From: Christensenellaceae bacterium
Lineage (GTDB): Bacteria > Bacillota > Clostridia > Christensenellales > UBA1750
Assembly (NCBI GenBank): GCA_031280685.1
Contig: JAITGM010000007.1
Span: 62,001-126,000, forward strand
Direction: 5' to 3'
DNA length: 64,000 nt
Shown in pieces: positions 40,233 through 47,436 of the stretch. Each line of letters begins with the position of its first letter. The first letter of the stretch is position 1. The notes below the pieces were generated by a model that saw only the letters and a list, made by a program, of their open reading frames with translations, ran no database searches and was not told where the DNA came from. The position numbers were made by a program, and so were the translations under genes.

Positions 40233-41044
40233 TTGTCATCGCCTCCGAAAAAGTTTATAGTGCGGGCGAAGTGGAACATCAATTCCCACGCTTGCGTTTC
40301 ATTAAAGCCCGCCGTTTGAAATTCGCTATACATATTAAATAAGGTATGTGCCAGCTGGCCGAAGTCGCATTCGTCTTCGTCCGGCTCTTCTTTTTCCTGT
40401 GCGTATGGCGCGGGCGGCGCTTCGCCGAAGAAGTTTTTGTAAAGCGCGTCCATGATTTCCGAAAATGGCGCTTTTACACGCTGCTTCACTTCGGCTTCAT
40501 CGTAAGATACCGAAATATCAGATTTCAGATAACAAAGCGGACGAACGCCCCAGCTACCGTGGTACGCGCGGCTGTTGTCCAACGCGCCGGACGTGTTGAC
40601 GCTGCGCACGTTACGGGAATTTCCGTTCCGCTCGGTCGTCCACGGTGTACAAGTCCACCACCAATCAGACGCATCCGGGATCAGCTTTCTATAATGGCGG
40701 TACATGTCGCATGTGATAAGGCCAATTGTTACGGTTTCCTTGCCGTAGTCCGTTAACCCGTCGTCCGAAGTCAAATCCAGCGCAATAGGCCGGAAAGCTT
40801 CCTTGTCCGCGCCGCCCTCTATGAGCGCGCTCAAAAACTCTTCATTCAAATATGCGCGAAGAGAAGAGGCGGCAAAGTCGTTTTTGTTGTCTTCGTCGAA
40901 GGCGCGTTCCTCCAGCACGTCGGCGGCAAGGCACAACGCCGCATTTGGCCTATGCTCCAGCACAACCCATTTCACGCCGCCGTATGTAAAGCGGCTTCCG
41001 GCCTCCAGCGTCGAAAGTGTCCCGGTTTTCATTGCGGTTTCCAT
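40229..41044 (-). CDS. DGR target 2: early DUF6273-like protein carrying VR2
   Basis: 271 aa. The domain (LRAYLNEEFLSALI...WWWTCTPW...VRSVNTSGALDNSRAYHGSWGVRPLC) is homologous to the variable domain of the tail target, and residues 145-170 are VR2. No signal peptide or Ig-like repeats are present; the C-terminal 75 residues are a helical tail (FSEIMDALYKNFFGEAPP...CDFGQLAHTLFNMYSEFQTAG). It therefore seems to be an intracellular protein. It lies in the early operon after the MazG-like gene, with AAGGAG before its ATG, and is coupled to a small membrane peptide. Confidence 0.88.
   Translation of the reverse strand: METAMKTGTLSTLEAGSRFTYGGVKWVVLEHRPNAALCLAADVLEERAFDEDNKNDFAASSLRAYLNEEFLSALIEGGADKEAFRPIALDLTSDDGLTDYGKETVTIGLITCDMYRHYRKLIPDASDWWWTCTPWTTERNGNSRNVRSVNTSGALDNSRAYHGSWGVRPLCYLKSDISVSYDEAEVKQRVKAPFSEIMDALYKNFFGEAPPAPYAQEKEEPDEDECDFGQLAHTLFNMYSEFQTAGFNETQAWELMFHFARTINFFGGDDK
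40535..40612 (-). other. DGR variable region VR2 (remote)
   Basis: 78 bases aligned without gaps to the 3' part of the template repeat at 20704-20781. It differs at eight positions, all adenine in the template. The adenine-free 17-base 3' block is identical to TR and VR1. Beyond it, VR1 and VR2 continue to resemble each other (CTTTGT.ATCTG) while TR does not, as expected for the IMH side. It lies about 19.8 kb from TR. Confidence 0.95.
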
Positions 41045-41094
41045 GTTTCACTTCTCCTTATATATAATGTAGTGGTGCGCTGCCACCCGCTCGG

Positions 41095-41535
41095 TTAGCA
41101 TTTTTTGCCGCCGTGACGATATGGGCGGCTTTTGTTGTATTCGTGCTTAATACGGATCGCTCGTTCAATGTCAATTCCGGCGTGGCCGCAATAGTCCAAA
41201 ATGCGTATAATGCAGTCTGCCAGCTCCACGGCCACACCTTCCGGCTTTTCCACTCTGTCCGTGCATTCTTCGCAATGGCCGCAATCAGCGTCGGAACTGT
41301 CGGCAATCCGATCTTGCGGATCGTCTTCGTGCAATGTTTCTTTACACTTGTGATAAACCATCGGCATTCCGTCCCTAAATTCTTCCAACGCCTCCGCAAG
41401 CTCCGACACGCAAAGCATAAGAATTTCCGGAAGGCCACGCGGTTCTTCCCACCAGCCATGCGCAACCGCGTTTTGGTGGATTTCTGCGGCAAGCTCATTC
41501 ATGCCAGTGCCGGGCGCTACTGTGTTAATGTCCAT
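41095..41535 (-). CDS. MazG-like nucleotide pyrophosphohydrolase
   Basis: 146 aa from ATG 41535. LCVSELAEALEEFRDGMP and VAVELADCIIRILDYCGHAGIDIERAIRIKHEYNKSRP form the ExxE...ExxD metal-binding helices of the all-alpha NTP pyrophosphatase superfamily. A Cys-rich insert (DADCGHCEECTD) separates them. Phage MazG proteins hydrolyse dNTPs or (p)ppGpp-like signals. It lies just upstream of the VR2 protein gene. Confidence 0.85.
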   Translation of the reverse strand: MDINTVAPGTGMNELAAEIHQNAVAHGWWEEPRGLPEILMLCVSELAEALEEFRDGMPMVYHKCKETLHEDDPQDRIADSSDADCGHCEECTDRVEKPEGVAVELADCIIRILDYCGHAGIDIERAIRIKHEYNKSRPYRHGGKKC

Positions 41536-41539
41536 TTGT

Positions 41540-42172
41540 CTATTCCTCCCCGTCAATTTCTGTTTGTTCGCCCTCGCTCTCACGCCGGGCGGCTTCGCGT
41601 TCGGCTTTTCGCGCTTCTTTCAATTCAAAGGAAGTGCGGCATTTGCTCGAAAGCTGTTCCATGCTCTCAACAAATTTTGCTTCAAGGATATTCAGCGGCA
41701 TAATAACACCCGCTATCATAAGCCCCATTTTTGCCGCAAAGTACGTGCCGCCTTCCGGCGTGTGCCGCTCGTATAGTTCTAAATCGTCCGCTACATCTGC
41801 AAGCGGTGCTAAAAAATCAGCGTCGATAAACTCCAATCCTCCACGTGTGAACAGTGGTCGGACAACGCGCCCACTATAGCCAAGCGTTATTTTCTCGCGG
41901 TCAAGCATAGTTTCGTCTGTGTCTATATGGTCAAAATTGATAGAGGTCGGAAGCCGATCATGTCGAATGTAGATTTTTTCAAGTTGCTTTTCCGTTAGGT
42001 CGAACATTGCCGCAATGTTTTCTTCCGTCAGGTAAGGTAAGCCGGAAAGCGGGTAAACGGCTGCGTGTGTCCCTAACCACTGTTCCGTTATTTCGCCTTC
42101 GGCGCTTATGCGGTCGTACAAACAATACACGCCATCACGCTTGCACATGGCCGCCAGTGTCTTCAATTTCAT
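41540..42172 (-). CDS. Conserved early phage protein, 210 aa
   Basis: MKLKTLAAMCKRDGVYCLYDRI..EGEITEQWLGTHAAVYPLSGLPYLTEENIAAMFDLTE is a pattern I associate with conserved Firmicute prophage proteins of unknown function. The C-terminus is a charged helix (ELKEARKAEREAARRESEGEQTEIDGEE). It is followed 4 bases later by the MazG-like gene. Confidence 0.7.
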   Translation of the reverse strand: MKLKTLAAMCKRDGVYCLYDRISAEGEITEQWLGTHAAVYPLSGLPYLTEENIAAMFDLTEKQLEKIYIRHDRLPTSINFDHIDTDETMLDREKITLGYSGRVVRPLFTRGGLEFIDADFLAPLADVADDLELYERHTPEGGTYFAAKMGLMIAGVIMPLNILEAKFVESMEQLSSKCRTSFELKEARKAEREAARRESEGEQTEIDGEE

Positions 42173-42183
42173 ATCGCACCCCG

Positions 42184-42492
42184 CTACATTGATATTTTTT
42201 CATACACTTTGACCGCTTCGTGCCCGTAGGTGTCCCGCTGCACGTAGGTAACAAGCGCTGACTGCATCCACGAATTGCGAAGATGATCGCGGGCAACCCG
42301 CTTTGCCAGCTTCCACGCGGCGCGCTTGTCTTCGCCGCTGGAATAGACGGGGAATTCAGCTATAAGCCTGTAATCATTCCCCCGCATAGAGGCCGCGCGC
42401 TCTCGCATGAACTCTTTGCGCCCGTCCCTGCACTTGAAAATTTCCGTGTCCTTCGGAAAGCTCCAGCTTTTGCCGCCGTTGTCCTTTGCCAT
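42184..42492 (-). CDS. Early phage hypothetical protein, 102 aa
   Basis: From ATG 42492 (MAKDNGGKSWSFPKDTEIFKCRDGRKEFM). Basic, mixed alpha/beta, with DKRAAWKLAKRVARDHLRNSWMQSALVTYVQRDTYGHEAVKVYEKISM. No family recognised. Located between the SleB-like hydrolase and the 210-aa conserved protein. Confidence 0.6.
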   Translation of the reverse strand: MAKDNGGKSWSFPKDTEIFKCRDGRKEFMRERAASMRGNDYRLIAEFPVYSSGEDKRAAWKLAKRVARDHLRNSWMQSALVTYVQRDTYGHEAVKVYEKISM

Positions 42493-42506
42493 GTGTCCCG
42501 CTCCTT

Positions 42507-43124
42507 TCAATCTTTGTATGGATTTTGCAAGCTCCAGTCCCAAAGCTCGCCGCTACTGTAGGTGTTGCGAAAATGGTTGTTCTTGCCGTCGCCCGTGAAG
42601 AATGTGTATTCTGCTGGAAGAACGCGCCCCGCATCTCCAAGGCCGATTTTTTCAAGCTTCCACCGCGCCAGCACGTCGGCGGCTATGGCTATATGCTCTT
42701 CTGTGGCCGGATAGCTCGGCGAGTATCCCACGAACTGGTTTTCTTGCTTCACAACCTCGGCTATGGTATCCGGCCAGCGCGGATCGTCAACCCGGTTCAG
42801 CACGCACCATACAACCGCCGCTTTTTCCGCTGTAGAGGGAATGCCCCGTGCTTCGCCCCATATGAGCCGCGCCAGCATTTCAACGTCGTTTTCGTCCCGC
42901 TCCGCTTCCGGCGCTCTTATTACACTGTCGCCCGGTTCTGTTGCGCTTTCGGCTTGTTCGATAACACTTTCTGGTGTTTCAATAACGGTTTCCGGCGTTT
43001 CGGTCACATAATCGGGCGTTGTGTCGCTGTTGGTTGCCAGTGTCGGCGTATGTGGCGGCATAATTGCTGCGGCGAAAATAACAACGCCCGCTATCATGCA
43101 GATAAGAAGGGAAGGCTTTTTCAT
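42507..43124 (-). CDS. Membrane-anchored cell wall hydrolase, SleB/Hydrolase_2 type
   Basis: 205 aa. An N-terminal signal anchor (LLICMIAGVVIFAAAIM) is followed by a low-complexity linker with repeated ETPETVIETPESVIEQAES units and then a SleB-like Hydrolase_2 domain: MLARLIWGEARGIPSTAEKAAVVWCVLNRVDDPRWP carries the catalytic Glu. These enzymes are lytic transglycosylase-like. It lies in the early operon beside methyltransferase genes, not in the lysis cassette, so it may act during lysogeny or early infection. Confidence 0.82.
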   Translation of the reverse strand: MKKPSLLICMIAGVVIFAAAIMPPHTPTLATNSDTTPDYVTETPETVIETPESVIEQAESATEPGDSVIRAPEAERDENDVEMLARLIWGEARGIPSTAEKAAVVWCVLNRVDDPRWPDTIAEVVKQENQFVGYSPSYPATEEHIAIAADVLARWKLEKIGLGDAGRVLPAEYTFFTGDGKNNHFRNTYSSGELWDWSLQNPYKD

Positions 43125-43924
43125 ATAGCCGCCTCCTTTATCCAAAGAACTTCAATGCGTGCTTGCCCCCGCTCGGCGGCGGCTTTCTTTTCAATGCGCT
43201 GCCAGCCCGCCAAGCGCTCGTTGTAAAGTTCGTTGTCGTACCCGCTCAAAACCACGGAACCGGAATGCGCCGCCAATGCCTCCAGTAATTCCACATGCTG
43301 CGCATCGTTCATTTCAATGGCATATATGTTTTTTCGGCGGGTTCCCGGTACATATGGCGGATCGGCATAAATAAGACATTTTGGATCGTTGTACTTGCGG
43401 ATAAGCTCCAAAGCGTCCATGCACTCTATTTGCGCTTCCATTAGGCGGCCGGCCGCTTGTATGATCCTCTCTGGAACCTTCGCCCATTGCTGCGGCATTG
43501 CGGGCGCTCTGCCTGTAGCGCTGTGCCTCCAGCCTGTTTTTTGCCCGGTAAGCGTTCCGAAAGCCTGCCAGCATCGCACAAGGAAAAGGCGTGCGGCGTA
43601 TAAGTCGGCTTCGTCGCTATGCTTGCAAGCCTCCAGCGCTTCAAGCGCCGTGCAAGCGATTTCGTATTCTTCACGCGCCCACGGCGTTAAGGCTATGAGC
43701 GCCGCCAACTCTTCCGGTTGGCTACGAATGACGCGAAACAGATTTACCACGTTGTGATCGCGGTCGTTTATGGTTTCCAGTCGGGCGGGTTTTTTGTTAA
43801 AAAATATGGCTCCGCTACCGAAGAATGGTTCAAGGTAGATTTCATGCGCCGGAAGTTGTGGTATAATCCAGCTCGCCGCGCTCCATTTTGCACCGGGATA
43901 TTTCAAAAGCGGTCGTTGTGTCAT
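43121..43924 (-). CDS. DNA adenine methylase, Dam/D12 class
   Basis: 267 aa from ATG 43924 (GGAGG upstream). N-terminal PLLKYPGAKWS and YLEPFFGSGAIFF bind SAM; the catalytic motif is CLIYADPPYVPGTR. RARLFL-type features (AARLFLVRCWQAFGTLTG) also fit the D12 class. It methylates N6 of adenine, probably in a GATC-like site. Its start overlaps the stop of the C5 methyltransferase gene (ATGA). Confidence 0.92.
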   Translation of the reverse strand: MTQRPLLKYPGAKWSAASWIIPQLPAHEIYLEPFFGSGAIFFNKKPARLETINDRDHNVVNLFRVIRSQPEELAALIALTPWAREEYEIACTALEALEACKHSDEADLYAARLFLVRCWQAFGTLTGQKTGWRHSATGRAPAMPQQWAKVPERIIQAAGRLMEAQIECMDALELIRKYNDPKCLIYADPPYVPGTRRKNIYAIEMNDAQHVELLEALAAHSGSVVLSGYDNELYNERLAGWQRIEKKAAAERGQARIEVLWIKEAAI

Positions 43925-45264
43925 ATAGCTGCCTCCCTGCCCCGCCATACATCGAAGTAACCCGCTCGGCGCACTGCGAAAGCGTCCCCGCGCTGGACAA
44001 TATCCGGGTAATTGCTGCTTGCTATTTGCATTGCGTATTTGTCTATCTCAAAGGCGTAATACTTTATGTTGTTGTATCCCAACTGGTCGAAGCAATAGCG
44101 CCCCGTGCCGATCCCGTCATACATGGACATAACAACAATTCTTTCATCCAGCGGAACGCCCGCCAGCGCGTGGCGTAAAAGGTGTATAATAACTTCCGCT
44201 GTCCAACCGTTGCCAAGCCCTCTATACGCTTGCGTATCAGATACCGCCCGGCAATAATCGTCCGGCAAGGTCTGGAGGCGGCAAGCCTCGGTTACGCTTA
44301 ATTTTCGGATTATGTAATAGCCATCCGGTAATTTGATAGGATAGGTTTTGCCCTTAATCTCAATTTGTCCAGCTTCCACGCGATACACTGGCCGGCCGCG
44401 CTCCACATTATCAGAAGGCACGGCATAAAGCCCGGTTCGGCTACTGCTTTTATCGCTACATCCTCCTGCGGTCGTGGCCGCTTGCAGGGCAACGCTTTTT
44501 GCGTCTACCGCATAAATGCGCTTTGATTGTGTTGGTTTCAGCTCGCCCTTTTCATTCGGAAGACAACCAACCCGGACGGGTACGCCTTGATAACCCTTCG
44601 TGCGGATTATGTTTTCTTCGAAATTGCGTTTGCCGCATTTGTCATATGAAGCGCGGAAGCATTCGGCCTTTTCCCGGTCGGCAACTGGCATAGCGTAAAG
44701 CCCCGTTGCTGCACCCCCGCCGCCGTCCGTCGCTTTTAGTGTAACGCTCTTTCCGTCAACGCCATAAATGCGCCCCGCCTGCTGCTGGTAGTCCGGCCAC
44801 GTTCCCACACGGTTAGGTGCTACCGCCTCGGCAACCATATTCCGGGTATGTCGCTTCAAACTGTCTTCCGGCGTGGGGCCGTGCGCCGTGGTAAGTGTGT
44901 ATGCTTTATCGCTCCAACTTTCGCCCCGCTCCAAAATGTCTTGAAGTAATATGCCGCGGTCTTCCGGCTGCGGAACGTCGCCGAAATTGTGGCAATAGAA
45001 CCGTTCCCGCCGCTGCGCGGATACCAGCGCCGAATTGATATACTGGAGCGGCGCGCCAAGCTCGGCGGCTATCTGGTCTTTGATCGGCTGCGCGGCGCTT
45101 TTGTTGTTCTCGTATAAGAAGAAGTCCGGCTTGAAGCGCTCTTTGGCGATAAGGTAGTTTCTGAATAGCTCCCACCCTATGCCCTCGGCTTCGGTTTCGC
45201 GGTTCTTGCTCTGCGCTATGCTCCAGTGCGTGCAGGGCGAACCGCCGATTAAGAATTTGATCAT
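43921..45264 (-). CDS. Circularly permuted DNA cytosine-5 methyltransferase
   Basis: 447 aa from ATG 45264, with AAAGGTG upstream. Motif order is unusual: the N-terminus begins with motif IV (IGGSPCTHWSIA, catalytic Cys), then motif VI-like FFLYENN and motif VIII-like SAQRRERFY. Then come a variable target-recognition stretch with two repeated RIYxVDxKSV...GLYA(M/V)P units and motif IX/X (LSVTEACRLQTLPDDY, YRGLGNGWT). SAM-binding motif I (VVMSMYDGIGTGRYCFDQLGY) comes last, with motifs II-III. The DGIGTG form resembles Dnmt3-type sequences. It probably protects phage DNA. Confidence 0.88.
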   Translation of the reverse strand: MIKFLIGGSPCTHWSIAQSKNRETEAEGIGWELFRNYLIAKERFKPDFFLYENNKSAAQPIKDQIAAELGAPLQYINSALVSAQRRERFYCHNFGDVPQPEDRGILLQDILERGESWSDKAYTLTTAHGPTPEDSLKRHTRNMVAEAVAPNRVGTWPDYQQQAGRIYGVDGKSVTLKATDGGGGAATGLYAMPVADREKAECFRASYDKCGKRNFEENIIRTKGYQGVPVRVGCLPNEKGELKPTQSKRIYAVDAKSVALQAATTAGGCSDKSSSRTGLYAVPSDNVERGRPVYRVEAGQIEIKGKTYPIKLPDGYYIIRKLSVTEACRLQTLPDDYCRAVSDTQAYRGLGNGWTAEVIIHLLRHALAGVPLDERIVVMSMYDGIGTGRYCFDQLGYNNIKYYAFEIDKYAMQIASSNYPDIVQRGDAFAVRRAGYFDVWRGREAAI

Positions 45265-45349
45265 GTTAGTTAGCACCTTTCGTTAATGGTTAGCCAGGCG
45301 GGGGACGGGTTCGATCACGTCTGGCGGGGCAGTCAATATTTGAAGCCGC

Positions 45350-45589
45350 CTACTTCCCGCGGCGCTCCAGCTTTTTAGCCGCCTCCGCGTATTCGTGAAA
45401 CGCCGTGGACATGTCCCGCACTATGCCGTCACACACGGCCTTTTCGTCGCTTGTCATTTTGCCGCCGTCGTCCAGCGGCCTTTTGTCGGTGTAGAAGCGG
45501 ACGCTTTCCACTATGGAGCCGTCCGGCGCGCGAAGGCCGACAACGCCTTCGCGCGGTTCGCCGCTGGTTCGTTCGATTTTTACCGCCAT
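45350..45589 (-). CDS. Small early phage protein, 79 aa
   Basis: MAVKIERTSGEPREGVVGLRAPDGSIVESVRFYTDKRPLDDGGKMTSDEK followed by a helix (GIVRDMSTAFHEYAEAAKKLERRGK). First gene after the Cro-like repressor and just behind the second operator copy, so it is among the first early products. No family recognised. Confidence 0.65.
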   Translation of the reverse strand: MAVKIERTSGEPREGVVGLRAPDGSIVESVRFYTDKRPLDDGGKMTSDEKAVCDGIVRDMSTAFHEYAEAAKKLERRGK

Positions 45590-45606
45590 GTCGTCACCTT
45601 CCTAAA

Positions 45607-45623
45607 GTTACGTAAAACGCAAC
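45607..45623. promoter_or_regulatory. Operator copy downstream of the Cro-like gene
   Basis: GTTACGTAAAACGCAAC, an imperfect dyad (GTTACGT/ACGCAAC), and exactly the inverse complement of 45859-45875. It lies at the end of the Cro-like gene, before the next early gene. Confidence 0.7.
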
Positions 45624-45844
45624 TACGCCGCAAAAAAAATATCTTGCGGCCTTGCGTTTAGGACGGAAGCGAAGGCTTCCATCTCGCTTCGCGTAAAATC
45701 GGTTTTCCCGTTAATACGCGCGGAAAGAGTGGCACGGCTCATTCCCATCTTTTCGGCCATTGTGCCAATGTCAAGGCCAGCATCTACAAGTTTTGCCTTC
45801 AAACTCCGCGACTGGCCTTCTGTCAAATAGGCGTGTGCGCTCAT
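45623..45844 (-). CDS. Cro-like helix-turn-helix regulator
   Basis: 73 aa from ATG 45844 (GGAGGTG upstream). AGLDIGTMAEKMGMSRATLSARINGKTDFTRSEMEAFASVLN is a compact XRE-type HTH. It is divergent from the CI-like gene and is the first gene of the early operon. Two inverted copies of a 17-base operator flank it, so it probably controls both its own promoter and readthrough into the operon. Confidence 0.82.
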   Translation of the reverse strand: MSAHAYLTEGQSRSLKAKLVDAGLDIGTMAEKMGMSRATLSARINGKTDFTRSEMEAFASVLNARPQDIFFAA

Positions 45845-45858
45845 CGTTTTCACCTCCT

Positions 45859-45875
45859 GTTGCGTTTTACGTAAC
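45859..45875. promoter_or_regulatory. Operator copy upstream of the Cro-like gene
   Basis: Plus strand GTTGCGTTTTACGTAAC, the exact inverse complement of the copy at 45607-45623. It lies between the early promoter -10 and the Cro-like start codon, ideal for repression. Confidence 0.75.
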
Positions 45876-45876
45876 C

Positions 45877-45906
45877 ATGATAGCATACTGTTTGTGGGCT
45901 TGTCAA
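45877..45906 (-). promoter_or_regulatory. Early (PR-like) promoter
   Basis: On the minus strand TTGACA (45906-45901) and TATCAT (45882-45877), 18 bases apart, drive the Cro-like gene and the early operon. Confidence 0.7.
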
Positions 45907-45912
45907 TACGCC

Positions 45913-45936
45913 ACGTCAAAAAGTTTCGTTTGACGT
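45913..45936. promoter_or_regulatory. CI-type operator between divergent promoters
   Basis: ACGTCAAA-N8-TTTGACGT, a perfect 8-bp dyad midway between the two divergent -35 elements, a different sequence from the Cro-type operators. A CI dimer here could touch polymerase on both sides. Confidence 0.65.
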
Positions 45937-45937
45937 A

Positions 45938-45966
45938 TTGATTTTAAGACGCGCCAGTGGTACAAT
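45938..45966 (+). promoter_or_regulatory. Lysogenic (PRM-like) promoter of the CI-like gene
   Basis: TTGATT (45938-45943) and TACAAT (45961-45966), 17 bases apart, about 30 bases before the CI-like ATG. Confidence 0.65.
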
Positions 45967-45996
45967 GAAAGAACCTTATTGAAATGTGGTGGTTTT

Positions 45997-46368
45997 ATGA
46001 ACATAGGGGATAGGATAAGAGAATTAAGAGAACGGCGCGGCCTCACGCAAGAAGAGGTCGGAAGTCACCTGAATGTCAATAAGGCGACTGTGCAGCGTTA
46101 CGAAAGCGGTAACATTGATATTAAGCGTAAAACCGCTTTGCTGCTTGCCGAAGTCTTGCAAACAACCCCCGCTTACATTATGGGATGGGAAGACGAAGTT
46201 GTGGAGCCTGACACGCTCACCGCTGACGAACAACAGCTTTTGCGTGATTACCGGGCGTTGAGCGATCAGGGCAAAGAGTACATGCGCCAAACTATGGTTA
46301 TGGCGCTTCACACATATAAAAAAGATAGTGCTATTTCCGACATGGAAGTTGCCGAAGAAATAGGGTAA
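45997..46368 (+). CDS. CI-like lysogeny repressor (XRE family)
   Basis: 123 aa from ATG 45997. Strong N-terminal HTH (IGDRIRELRERRGLTQEEVGSHLNVNKATVQRYESGNIDIKRKTALLLAEVLQTTPAYIMGW), then an acidic hinge and a helical C-terminal region (DEQQLLRDYRALSDQGKEYMRQTMVMAL). No LexA-like peptidase domain is present, so induction cannot occur by RecA-stimulated self-cleavage and probably needs an antirepressor or metalloprotease, neither of which was found nearby. Confidence 0.9.
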   Translation: MNIGDRIRELRERRGLTQEEVGSHLNVNKATVQRYESGNIDIKRKTALLLAEVLQTTPAYIMGWEDEVVEPDTLTADEQQLLRDYRALSDQGKEYMRQTMVMALHTYKKDSAISDMEVAEEIG

Positions 46369-46433
46369 AGCATTCCAAAATAAAAAAGCCCCTCCAGCCC
46401 GAAGGCCGAAGGGTTATGAAAGGACGTTTAAGC

Positions 46434-47417
46434 ATGAGCGGTTTATACTTTTCTATAAACGCAAGCGGCGAACTCGTGCGTGTGGATGCGCCGGAAAAAC
46501 AAAAACCTTCGCGCGAAGGTAAGGGCAGAAGCCTACTTGAAGCGTTGTCAAGCTATGTCGTGCTTGATTTAGAAACTACAGGACTTGATCCCCGTTGGGA
46601 TAGCATAATAGAGATTGCCGCCGTGCGTGTGCAGGATGGCAAAATTACAGATCAATTCCAAACGCTTGTAAATCCGGGTTTTGAAGTAGACAACTTCATT
46701 ATTGAACTGACCGGAATAACCAACGAAATGCTTTCTTCCGCTCCATCTGTCGAAGATGTGTTGCCGCGCTTTGTTGAATTTGTCGGCGACAGTGTGGTAA
46801 TTGGCCACAACGTGAACTTTGACGTTAATTTCATATACGACGACTGCAAGCGCATTATGTCTGTTCCGTTCGCCAATGACTTTATAGACACTATGCGCGT
46901 AAGCCGCCGCCTCTACAAAGAATATTCAAATCATACGCTTTCGGACTTGCTGGAACGCTTTTCTATCGGCGGCAATGTAGAGCATCGCGCACTATCTGAC
47001 GTGTTGAAGACAAATGCTTGCTATGTCTACATGAAGGATTACGCCAGTAGCCACGATATAGAATTCGCTTCGCTCTATCCTTTGAAAGGCGGCGTTTCGG
47101 CGAAAAATATTCAGACTGGCGAAACGGAATTTGACGAAAGCACGGCAGTATATAACAAGCTCTTTGTATTCACCGGGGCTTTGGAGCGCATGACACGAAA
47201 AGAGGCTATGCAGATCGTTGTAGATATGGGCGGCAAGGTTGCCGACAATGTAACGAAAAAAACCAGTTACCTTGTGTTGGGCAATAACGATTACTGCACT
47301 ACAATAAAAGACGGCAAAAGCACGAAGCAAAAGAAAGCTGAACAGTTTAAGCTATCTGGCCTTGACATTGAAACCATTTCGGAAGACATCTTCTACGAAA
47401 TGCTATCAGGACAATAA
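46434..47417 (+). CDS. DEDDh exonuclease (PolC/DnaQ-like) with C-terminal BRCT domain
   Basis: 327 aa from ATG 46434 (AAAGGA upstream). The exonuclease has YVVLDLETTGLDPRWDSIIEIAAVRV, IGHNVNFDVNFIYDD and EHRALSDVLKT, giving the DEDDh residues. The last ~80 residues form a BRCT domain (LFVFTGALERMTRKEAMQIVVDMGGKVADNVTKKTSYLVLGN). It lies in the lysogeny module between cI and int on the plus strand, so it may be made in the lysogen. DNA repair, replication fidelity or a defence role are all possible. Confidence 0.87.
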   Translation: MSGLYFSINASGELVRVDAPEKQKPSREGKGRSLLEALSSYVVLDLETTGLDPRWDSIIEIAAVRVQDGKITDQFQTLVNPGFEVDNFIIELTGITNEMLSSAPSVEDVLPRFVEFVGDSVVIGHNVNFDVNFIYDDCKRIMSVPFANDFIDTMRVSRRLYKEYSNHTLSDLLERFSIGGNVEHRALSDVLKTNACYVYMKDYASSHDIEFASLYPLKGGVSAKNIQTGETEFDESTAVYNKLFVFTGALERMTRKEAMQIVVDMGGKVADNVTKKTSYLVLGNNDYCTTIKDGKSTKQKKAEQFKLSGLDIETISEDIFYEMLSGQ

Positions 47418-47436
47418 ACGCCGGGAAGGTGATTGT

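Noticed and set aside
41058-41498. 146-codon minus-strand frame overlapping the MazG-like gene
   Set aside because: Out-of-frame shadow; the alternative frame has the MazG metal-binding motifs and a ribosome site.
45290-45340. tRNA-like T-loop (GGGTTCGATC) and hairpin between the C5 methyltransferase and the 79-aa gene
   Set aside because: No complete cloverleaf, acceptor stem or anticodon arm can be drawn around it.
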